From assembly GCA_034007705.1 (NCBI GenBank), contig JAVEQK010000012.1:1-64000 (forward strand): DNA of 64,000 nt. The letters run 5' to 3'. This stretch comes from UBA10518 sp022837185. Lineage in GTDB: Bacteria; Desulfobacterota; Desulfobulbia; Desulfobulbales; Desulfobulbaceae. Under the pieces are notes generated by a model. That model was given only the letters and a program-made list of their open reading frames with translations, did no database searches and was not told the DNA's origin. This document shows positions 25,796-33,770 of the stretch, piece after piece; position 1 is the stretch's first letter, and each line of letters begins with the position of its first letter. Made by a program: the position numbers and the translations under genes.

Positions 25796-26476
25796 CTACG
25801 CAAAAAAATCCGTAATGATTTTCACCAACTGGTCCTTGATCTGGTGCAGGCTCCCGAAATAGGGATCGACGCCGGCGAGCTGCCGGCACAGTTCGCTGCA
25901 CCGTTCCCCGTGTCCGCTCAGCCAGAAGCTGAAGTCGTCGCCGTGGCTGTCCAGCCGCCGCCGTGCGTCGATAAAGTGATAAAAAATACTGCTGGTGGAA
26001 AGGCCGGGCAGCAGCTCGGCCAGTTTTTCCGGGGAATCCACCCGGTTTCCAGTATCGAAAATAACGATCTGGGAACGGATGAATTCAAAGCGGGAAGAAG
26101 CCTGCAGCCAGGAAAGATACCCCTGTTCGTCAAGCCGTTCCTCTATGATTTCCAGCAGTTCCTGGCGCAGGTCCTCGAGGTCGGCGAAATCCGTCGGATC
26201 GATGACGGCCAGCCGCTCGGCCAGGGTGGCATCATGCATGCCGTACCAGGCCCAGGCGGCGAAATCGTTGTTGTATTCCCGTTCCTCGAACCGGGGCTGC
26301 AGCAGTCCACCCCAGAAATGATAGTAAATGCTGTCCAGGCTGATGACGTTGAGGATATCCCGAAGCTCCTTGAGGTTGACGGCCCGGTGGCCGGTGGCGA
26401 TGGCTATCAGCGCGCAGTCCTTGAGTTCGAAAACATCCGGTTCGGGATTGCCGGTTTGCTCTGCAGAGGGGCACAT
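25796..26476 (-). CDS. DUF5752 family protein
   Basis: A 226-residue protein of unknown function, mostly helical, with YYHFWGGLLQPRFEEREYNN and a second similar block IFYHFIDARRRLDSHGDDFS, suggesting an internal duplication. It sits between the treY fusion and treT on the same strand with short spacers (25 and 9 bases) and AAGGAG before its ATG. The position makes a role in trehalose or glycogen metabolism likely, but nothing in the sequence shows a catalytic site. Confidence 0.7.
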   Translation of the reverse strand: MCPSAEQTGNPEPDVFELKDCALIAIATGHRAVNLKELRDILNVISLDSIYYHFWGGLLQPRFEEREYNNDFAAWAWYGMHDATLAERLAVIDPTDFADLEDLRQELLEIIEERLDEQGYLSWLQASSRFEFIRSQIVIFDTGNRVDSPEKLAELLPGLSTSSIFYHFIDARRRLDSHGDDFSFWLSGHGERCSELCRQLAGVDPYFGSLHQIKDQLVKIITDFFA

Positions 26477-26501
26477 GGATCAACTCCTTGACGTATGATG
26501 G

Positions 26502-29500
26502 TTATTCGATTTCGGCGTGCAGCAGGCCGACCGGCCAGGACCGGAGTACATCGGCGACATTGAGCAGCGCTTTTCCCGCGGGGTCGGCCGTTGGGACGGT
26601 TTCGCCGGAAAATATGCTCCGCCACCGGGCTCCCGCCAGGTAATCCGGCAGCCCGATCACCGTGTTCCCCCAGGCATCGGGCCCCAGGGGGACCCTCCGC
26701 CGACCTTCCGAGAGGGTGCAGTACAATCTCGGCGCGACGGCGACAACCACCCGCCCGTCATGCTTCCTGGCAAGGGCACAGAGGTGGCGGCGCCTGTCGC
26801 CGTTCACTTCCAGGGGCAGGTAGGCGCCCTGGTCAAAAACTTCCTTCCACTCGTTTCGTAAATGCAAGGTTGATGCCAGGACGAACATTTTGGCCCGCCC
26901 GTCCGCCAGGGAGCCGAGCATTTCCTCCAACAGCCGTTCCTTTTCCTCCGGGCCGGACCCGCTTTGTTCCCGCAGCGCCTGAAGCATGGCCCGGCGACGG
27001 GCAAAATCAATCGGCCGGCGGTTGTCGGGATCCACCAGACAGAAGCGCCAGGTTTCGTTGCCCTGGTATATGTCCGGGATTCCCGGAGAGACGAGCTTCA
27101 GCAGGAGCTGGGAAAGGCTGTTGAGCATGCCGAACCAGGAAACGTCCCGCTGAAAGGGGAGAAAATCCTGGACGAACGGGGTATCCGGCTCCCCAAGGGT
27201 CGCCTCGACAAAACGGCGGACCGCCTTTTCATAGGGTTCGGCCGGGGTTATCCAACTGGTATGTTGTTTTGCCTCCCGGCAGGCTTTTACCATGTAGTCC
27301 TTCATCCGGTTGATCAACTCGACCCTGGACCAGACTTCTCCCTCGGCCGGCCAGACCCCCGCCAGATTCTGGTAAAAGCCGTACTCGTCATTGCGGGACG
27401 GGGCAGGCCCGCCGTCCAGCTGCGTCTTCATCGACCTGTTCAATTTGCTCCAGCGGGCAACCCGGTCCTGCCATTGCCGGGGCATTTCGGACAGTACGTT
27501 GATCCTGGCCCGGACATCCTCGCTGCGCTTGGAGTCATGGGTGGACGTATTCAACATCGAATGGGGCCAGAATCGCAGCCGGTGCTGGTTGGCCCGATGG
27601 AAGGCGGCCATCGACGTGCCGAAACGTCTGGGCTCCCCGCCCACCTCGTTGAGAGAAAGAAGACGGTTGTAGATATAAAAGGACGTGTCCTCCACCCCCT
27701 TGGCCATGACCGGCCCCGTATACTGCTGGAATTTCATGCAGAAATCAAGCACCGCCTCCCTGTTCCCTCCTTTGTCCAGGCCCCGCGGCAGCAGAATGCT
27801 CCTGATGAAATCATAGACGCTTGCGTCATCAAGCTGTTCCCGCTGCTTGGCTTTTTCCACCGCCCATTCGATGAACCGGGCGTCGCTTTTGCGAACGTTC
27901 TCCCGGGACACATAGGTCCGATAGACCGGGAAGCAGGCGATAACCTCCATGAGGGCGTCCCGCAGCCGGTTGAGCCTGAAGTCCCTGGTGTGGCGGTCCG
28001 CCTGGGCGAGGCGGTACAGGGTGCCGGCCAGCACATTCAGTTCTCCCGACATCGAAGAGCGGATGATCAATTTTTTGCAGGCATGGACCAGTTCATCGTA
28101 ATTTTTCCGTTCCCCGATGAAGCGGTGATACATGGCGGTCATTGTTTTTGCCGCCGAGGCGTCGACAAAGATGCCGTTGAGCATATTGGCGAAATCATAG
28201 CCGGTGGTGCCGTGCACGGGCCAGTTTTCGGGCAGGTGCTCAAAGTCCGCCAGGATTTTTTCCGCGACGATATACAAAGGCGTCTGCTTCCCGGCTCCTG
28301 AACCTTCCGGCGGTCCCGGCGGATCTGCCGGGGAGTCCCCCGAGGCCGCGGCCTGCAGCCGGCAGAAATAACCGTGCGGATCGTAGAGGCCGTCAGGGTG
28401 ATCGATCCGCAGGCCGTCGAGCCTGCCGGTGGCGATCAGGTCGAGGATCAGCCCGTGGGTTTCCTGGAAGACCTTGAGTTTCTCCATCCGCAGTCCGGCC
28501 AGGTCGTTGATGTCGAAGAACCTGCGGTAGTTTATCTCGTCGGCCGCCACCTTCCAGAAGGCAAGGCGGTAGGCCTGCTGCTCCAGCAGGTTGTGCAGCG
28601 GATCGAAGCTGTCCGGCCTGGATGGTTCGCCGTTGAACAGGATGACGTTCTCCTCGATGAACTGGCTGATCGGGGGGTATTCGCGGCAGATTCTGGCGAG
28701 AATCCGCTTGTTGACTTCCTTGTGGCGCCGCCGGCTCTGCAGTTTCTCCTCCGATTTTTCCTGGCGGCCAGGCAGGTTGTCCAGCGAAGTTATCAGGTTC
28801 TGCAGCTCCAGATAGCCGTTGTCCTGCTTGCCCAGCCGGTCCTCCAGCCGGGCGAAATTATGGCCCAGCACAGTCGGATAGGTCCCGGGATCGATGGGAA
28901 AGCGATGTTCGTGGTACTGAATGGCGAAGCTGCCGGCATCCGCGTCAAAGCGGAGCTGGATCTCCCCGGATTCCAGGATCATGCCGTAATGGCCGCCCAG
29001 CACGGGGAGCAGCAGGCGGCCGACAAGGTCCTGCTGATGGGGCTGCCAGTTGATGTCAAAGAAATCACCATATTTGGATGCCTCGCCGTTTTCCAGGACA
29101 TCCATCCACCATTGATTGTCCGAGCCGACGCCCATGTGGTTGGGCACCACGTCCAGTATCATTGCCATGCTGTTCTGTTCGAGGACCGCGACGAACTGTT
29201 CATACTCCTCCCGGCTCCCGATTTCAGGATTGATCCGGCCGTGGTCGATGATGTCGTACCCGTGCGGACTGCCGGGACGCGCCATAAGGAAGGGCGAGGC
29301 ATAGAAATGGCTGATGCCCAGTTCCTTCAGGTAGGGAATGATGTCCATGGCCTGCCGGAAGGTAAACTCTTTGTTCAGCTGCAGGCGGTAGAATGCCGTG
29401 GGGAGGCGGATTCCATGTCCTTTTTTCCGATCCGTGGCCGGCGCGGAAGGGCGGGTGACGCCGAGGCCCCTCTCCCGGCAGAGCTGCCTGAAGAGGGCGA

Positions 29501-31655
29501 TGAGTTCCGGGGCGGCGAATATGTTTTCCACCTCGGCCGGATAGCGCAGGGTCGGGAAACGCTGGACGGGAAAAGCAGGCGGTTCCGCCTGATCGTCAAG
29601 TCCGAGGAGGTCGTTCAGCGGGACCAGGACGATTTTCGCGGTGGTGCGTGCCAGGTAGATCTGAACTGCGACCATCAGGTCATGATCAGGTTCGTGCACG
29701 GCGGCGGGGTCCGGCTGCAGTCCGCCGGGCAGGAGATGTTCATGATCAAGGGCGATGAGCAGGTGGGCGCGGGCCGCCGCCCGCTCGATGATGGCCCTTT
29801 CCTTCTCCCCATCGTCCCGGAAAGCATCCGCCCCCGTCTTGAGCGCTATGTCCCGGCCTGCCCAGAACCCCTTCAGGGTCGCGAGAAAAGGGGCGGATGA
29901 ACTGATCAGTCCGTTGGCCGGGTAGCCGTCCACGGGAGGCCAGGCTCCCGGTTCATCGCCGGCCGGGCAGCAGGGCAGGGTGGTGAAGACGTTCATTTCC
30001 CTGATTCGCTCCTGTTGGGCAGGCGGCAGCAGATGCACATTGTCGGCGATGACGAGGCAGTTGTTTCTCCTGCTTTCCAGGGCGATAATGGAGAGGATGT
30101 CTTCAAAAGGCAGGAGGGCCGCCGCCCTGATGCCCGCTGCTTCTCCGCCCAGGGAAAAATATGCCTTGAAATAGTCGGCAAGGCTCCTGATCATCAGCGC
30201 GCCGTTGTAGCGCATGGCCTGGCGCAGGCTGTCTATGAACGGCCGGAAACGGAAAGCGCGCAGGCTTTCCGCCAGGAAAAGGGGCAGGCCGACGGCCGGG
30301 TCACAGGTTACGTCGTCGCGGGGATCGGCTGCGATTGCCGCCCCGTCCAGGAAGAACCCGCGATAGTACCACGCTTCAAATCCGGTTGGCGCGGGGCTGA
30401 ACGACAGCTCGCCCAGCATGCCCGCCTTGAGACCCCTTTCCATGGACCGGCGGCCGACTGCGGCCAACTGCATGTCGGCCTGCCACTGCAGGTACTGATG
30501 GTACTCGATTTCCCCACGGCGGCTGTCGGCAAAATCCGCAACCGCCCGGGATCGCGGGTCCCTGAACTCTTCGGGCCATTCGGACCAGTGGGCGTACTCT
30601 TTTTCCGCCCGCAGTGCGTCCCGAAGGGCGCAGAAAGTCCCGTGGGCCCACAACAGGTCGCCGCCCTGTTCCTGGAAGCGCCTGAATTCCCTGCCCCGGT
30701 CGGTTTCCGGGTCGAGGTGACTGGTGGAAAAATGATGCCACAGGAGGCGGAGGATTTCGCTTTTTGCCTGCTCCGCAGCGGGGTAGTCGATTTGGGGGTT
30801 GTCCCGCAGCGCTGCCAGGTGCGCCTGAAACTGGATGTCTCGGAAACGGCTCTGGGCGTCTTCGGATTCCCACAGGTCGGCCACTGCTTCCGGGTCGATG
30901 AACAGCGTGTTGAGCAGGGAACGGCACGACGGCGAATAGGGATTGAGCGGCATGGTGCCGGCCCCGGCGATATCGTTGAGGGGGCCGGGATGAACGATGC
31001 CGGCGCCCTGCTCAGCGGCCCGGTTCAGCAGGCTTTTCAGGTCGCTGAAATCGCCGATTCCCCAGTTGCGCTTGGAGCGCACGGCGTGCAGGTGGAAGCC
31101 GAGGCCCCATATCCGGCCTTTTCCAACAAGGCCGGGAGGAACAAAGCATTGCCGGGGGGTGATGATCAGTCCCATGGCTGACTGGAGGGGGACGGACGGC
31201 TCACTGTCTTCAAACAGGGTGAATTCATGATAGCCGCAGGGCAGCGCCAGCTCCAGGCTGATGAGCCGGCGGACAAGGCGGTGGTCCTCCGTTTCGAAGG
31301 CGGCGTCCGTGGCGAGATCGGCGATGTTGAAGGTCCCCTCATGGCGGCTGCCGTTTTCCTCGGTGAGAATCCACCGGCAGGCGGCGGAGGAATTTTCGGC
31401 AAAACGGGCGGGGATGACCAGGGGAGAGGTCCCTTCAACGAGGACCAGGACGGGGTCGAGCACATTTTCCCATTGTTCCGCTTGCTTCCGGCGGAGCACA
31501 TCGCCGGCCTCCGAGTCATCGGCAAGGGAAACCCCGGCCCGGGCGAGGAGGGAGGAGAGAAAAAGATCGATTCTGTCCGGGTCCTCCGTTTCCCCGGTGG
31601 TTTCAATGATTATCCCAAGCAGCGATGCCAGCTTTGTCAGGTTGTCTTCGGTCAT
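26502..31655 (-). CDS. treY: Fusion of degenerate GH77 (MalQ-like) domain with maltooligosyl trehalose synthase (TreY)
   Basis: A 1717-residue protein. Residues 1 to about 740 follow the GH77 amylomaltase pattern (SKRNWGIGDFSDLKSLL, MPLNPYSPSCRSLLN). Residues about 748-1717 are TreY, which turns the reducing end of maltodextrins into a trehalosyl group: YRLQLNKEFTF, DVVPNHMG, nucleophile GLRIDHPDGLYD, acid/base IVAEKIL and NTSTHDSKRSEDVRAR all look intact. In the GH77 part the usual RIDH nucleophile motif is MIRSLAD (about 485), the AEDLG acid/base motif is IADNVH (about 535) and the THDN motif is YPAN (about 575), so that half is probably inactive and may bind maltodextrin. It is coupled to treZ (ATGA). 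Confidence 0.88.
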   Translation of the reverse strand: MTEDNLTKLASLLGIIIETTGETEDPDRIDLFLSSLLARAGVSLADDSEAGDVLRRKQAEQWENVLDPVLVLVEGTSPLVIPARFAENSSAACRWILTEENGSRHEGTFNIADLATDAAFETEDHRLVRRLISLELALPCGYHEFTLFEDSEPSVPLQSAMGLIITPRQCFVPPGLVGKGRIWGLGFHLHAVRSKRNWGIGDFSDLKSLLNRAAEQGAGIVHPGPLNDIAGAGTMPLNPYSPSCRSLLNTLFIDPEAVADLWESEDAQSRFRDIQFQAHLAALRDNPQIDYPAAEQAKSEILRLLWHHFSTSHLDPETDRGREFRRFQEQGGDLLWAHGTFCALRDALRAEKEYAHWSEWPEEFRDPRSRAVADFADSRRGEIEYHQYLQWQADMQLAAVGRRSMERGLKAGMLGELSFSPAPTGFEAWYYRGFFLDGAAIAADPRDDVTCDPAVGLPLFLAESLRAFRFRPFIDSLRQAMRYNGALMIRSLADYFKAYFSLGGEAAGIRAAALLPFEDILSIIALESRRNNCLVIADNVHLLPPAQQERIREMNVFTTLPCCPAGDEPGAWPPVDGYPANGLISSSAPFLATLKGFWAGRDIALKTGADAFRDDGEKERAIIERAAARAHLLIALDHEHLLPGGLQPDPAAVHEPDHDLMVAVQIYLARTTAKIVLVPLNDLLGLDDQAEPPAFPVQRFPTLRYPAEVENIFAAPELIALFRQLCRERGLGVTRPSAPATDRKKGHGIRLPTAFYRLQLNKEFTFRQAMDIIPYLKELGISHFYASPFLMARPGSPHGYDIIDHGRINPEIGSREEYEQFVAVLEQNSMAMILDVVPNHMGVGSDNQWWMDVLENGEASKYGDFFDINWQPHQQDLVGRLLLPVLGGHYGMILESGEIQLRFDADAGSFAIQYHEHRFPIDPGTYPTVLGHNFARLEDRLGKQDNGYLELQNLITSLDNLPGRQEKSEEKLQSRRRHKEVNKRILARICREYPPISQFIEENVILFNGEPSRPDSFDPLHNLLEQQAYRLAFWKVAADEINYRRFFDINDLAGLRMEKLKVFQETHGLILDLIATGRLDGLRIDHPDGLYDPHGYFCRLQAAASGDSPADPPGPPEGSGAGKQTPLYIVAEKILADFEHLPENWPVHGTTGYDFANMLNGIFVDASAAKTMTAMYHRFIGERKNYDELVHACKKLIIRSSMSGELNVLAGTLYRLAQADRHTRDFRLNRLRDALMEVIACFPVYRTYVSRENVRKSDARFIEWAVEKAKQREQLDDASVYDFIRSILLPRGLDKGGNREAVLDFCMKFQQYTGPVMAKGVEDTSFYIYNRLLSLNEVGGEPRRFGTSMAAFHRANQHRLRFWPHSMLNTSTHDSKRSEDVRARINVLSEMPRQWQDRVARWSKLNRSMKTQLDGGPAPSRNDEYGFYQNLAGVWPAEGEVWSRVELINRMKDYMVKACREAKQHTSWITPAEPYEKAVRRFVEATLGEPDTPFVQDFLPFQRDVSWFGMLNSLSQLLLKLVSPGIPDIYQGNETWRFCLVDPDNRRPIDFARRRAMLQALREQSGSGPEEKERLLEEMLGSLADGRAKMFVLASTLHLRNEWKEVFDQGAYLPLEVNGDRRRHLCALARKHDGRVVVAVAPRLYCTLSEGRRRVPLGPDAWGNTVIGLPDYLAGARWRSIFSGETVPTADPAGKALLNVADVLRSWPVGLLHAEIE

Positions 31656-33529
31656 GGATTGCTCTTTTCATTCTCAAGCAGCCAGATGATGCTCTTGGGC
31701 GGCAGCAGACCGCCGGTTGCGCTTCCGGCCGCAGGAGGGTAGCAGTAGAGAGCCCTTCCGGACCGGGGGAGGGACGTACCGACCGCCTCGTCCTCGAGGT
31801 TGAGGAAAACCGTCAATCGGGTCGAATCGGGCATCGTCCAGCGGGCTTGAAGGGAATTGGCCGCCAGGACGGTGCAATCGGCCTGTCCGCCCGTCGTGCC
31901 CCTGAGCCGGGGGATTATTTCCCGTTGCCGGCACTGCAGGAGATCCCGGCATTGACGCAGAATCATCCGGTTCTCTTTCTCTTCCAGCTTGTTCCAGTCC
32001 AGCCTGGTTCGGAGATAAGTCTCCTCGTCGCAAGGATCGGGAATCAGCCGTCTGGTCTCCGGACTGCTGAACTGCGGGAAGCGGGCGAATTCCTTTTTCC
32101 TGCCCTCGGTCACGCTTAATGCAAGTTCGGGGCCGAAATCGGAGAAGAAGTAAAAAGGGGTGCGGGCGCCGAATTCCTCCCCCATGAACAGCAGGGGTGG
32201 GGAGGGGGCCAGGAGGATGAGCGCCTGGACCACCAGGAGGTCCCGCAGCGGGCAGAGGGCGATGAGGCGTTCGCCGAGGGCCCGGTTGCCGATCTGGTCG
32301 TGGTTCTGCAGAAACGAAACAAAGGCCGCCGGCGGCAGGTGACGGCTCGGCTCGCCGCGGGGCGCGCCGCCCCGGTAGGGCGAGGCCTCGCCCTGGTAGG
32401 CGAACCCTTCGGTCAGGCAGCGGCCCAGGCGGCGGATCGGGTCGTCGGCGTAATCGCCGTAGTAGCCGGACTTTTCCCCGGTCAGAAGGACGTGGCAGGC
32501 ATGGTGGATGTCGTCGTTCCACTGGGCCGTGTACTGCCGAACCTCTCCGGCAGGGGTGCGCTCCAGGTAGGCGGCACGGTTATGGTCGTTTTCCAGAACC
32601 AGGTGGATTTGCCGCCGCCGGCCGGGACCGGCATGGACCCGTTCGGCTATTTCCTCGAGGATGTCGGGCCTGGATTCGTCGACAATGGCGTGCACGGCAT
32701 CGAAGCGCAGACCGTCAAGATGGTATTCCTCGAGCCAGTACAGGGCATTGGCTATGTAAAAATCCCGGACGGTCCTGCTGCCCGGACCGCTGAAATTGAT
32801 GGCCGCGCCCCAGGGGGTGTGGACCTTCTCCGTGAAGAAGGCGTCCCCGGCGTACACATGGAGATAATTACCCTCGGGCCCGAAATGGTTGTAGACCACA
32901 TCGAGCAGGACCATGATGTTTTTGTCGTGGGCGGCCTGGACCAGTTCCTTGAGGTCGTCCGGGGAGCCGTAGCCGTTGTACGGGGCGAAGAGCAGGGTGC
33001 CGTCATACCCCCAGTTGAACCGGCCGGGGAAGTGGGCCAGAGGCATGAGTTCGATGGCGGCAATCCCCAGCCCGGCGAGGTAGCCGAGCCGTTCAATGAC
33101 GCCGGCATAGCTCCCCTGCGGGGAGAAGGCGCCGACATGCAGTTCGTACACCACCGCCTCTTCCCAGGGCCTGCCGGTCCAGTCCCCGTCCCGCCAGCAG
33201 AAGGAGGCGGGATCGTACACGACGCTGGGACCATGGACATCGGCGGCCTGCAGGCGGCTGGCCGGGTCGGGGACCAGGAGCCCGCCGTCGATCCTGAACA
33301 TATAGCCATGGCCGGGCCGGGCCCCGGGGTGGAACAGGACGAACCAGCCGCCCTCCCGTTTTTCCATGGGCAGGTCGCCGTTTGTTCCGTCATCGGTGGT
33401 CAAGCGCAGGTCGACCTGCCGGGCGGACGGGGCCCAAAGGCGGAATTCCACTCCGCCGCCGGGCACGATGCGCGCCCCGAAATCCATGGCAAAGGTTCGA
33501 TGTGTTGTCCCGGGAGATAATGGGGGCAT
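31652..33529 (-). CDS. treZ: Maltooligosyltrehalose trehalohydrolase
   Basis: A 625-residue GH13 enzyme that releases trehalose from maltooligosyltrehalose made by TreY. Visible: N-terminal beta-sandwich (FRLWAPSARQVDL), WEEAVVYELHVGAFS, DVVYNHFGPEGNYL, nucleophile LRFDAVHAI, acid/base LVLENDHN, third acid FLQNHDQIGNRA and FMGEEFGA. The ATG at 33529 has AAGGA upstream; the ATG at 33487 (MDFGARI) is a homology-based alternative. It is first in the minus-strand trehalose operon and its stop overlaps the start of the treY fusion. Confidence 0.92.
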   Translation of the reverse strand: MPPLSPGTTHRTFAMDFGARIVPGGGVEFRLWAPSARQVDLRLTTDDGTNGDLPMEKREGGWFVLFHPGARPGHGYMFRIDGGLLVPDPASRLQAADVHGPSVVYDPASFCWRDGDWTGRPWEEAVVYELHVGAFSPQGSYAGVIERLGYLAGLGIAAIELMPLAHFPGRFNWGYDGTLLFAPYNGYGSPDDLKELVQAAHDKNIMVLLDVVYNHFGPEGNYLHVYAGDAFFTEKVHTPWGAAINFSGPGSRTVRDFYIANALYWLEEYHLDGLRFDAVHAIVDESRPDILEEIAERVHAGPGRRRQIHLVLENDHNRAAYLERTPAGEVRQYTAQWNDDIHHACHVLLTGEKSGYYGDYADDPIRRLGRCLTEGFAYQGEASPYRGGAPRGEPSRHLPPAAFVSFLQNHDQIGNRALGERLIALCPLRDLLVVQALILLAPSPPLLFMGEEFGARTPFYFFSDFGPELALSVTEGRKKEFARFPQFSSPETRRLIPDPCDEETYLRTRLDWNKLEEKENRMILRQCRDLLQCRQREIIPRLRGTTGGQADCTVLAANSLQARWTMPDSTRLTVFLNLEDEAVGTSLPRSGRALYCYPPAAGSATGGLLPPKSIIWLLENEKSNP

Positions 33530-33770
33530 GCCTGCTTTCCTTCAAGCCTTAGGAGAGAGTTGGGGCAACGGCGGAGGCCTTTCTTCCCGGCATGGATGAT
33601 CGGAAAGAAAAGACAGGTACCCATATGTCGTGAATAACTCTTTACACGGACAGCTAGGCATCCCGTATGGGCGGCTCCTCACCGGATTTCAGCAAGAACC
33701 CGGTTGAGAAACCGTCATGCCGCCCTTGCCGAACTGTCAAAGCAGGACCCGTGTTTTCCTTTTAAAAAAA

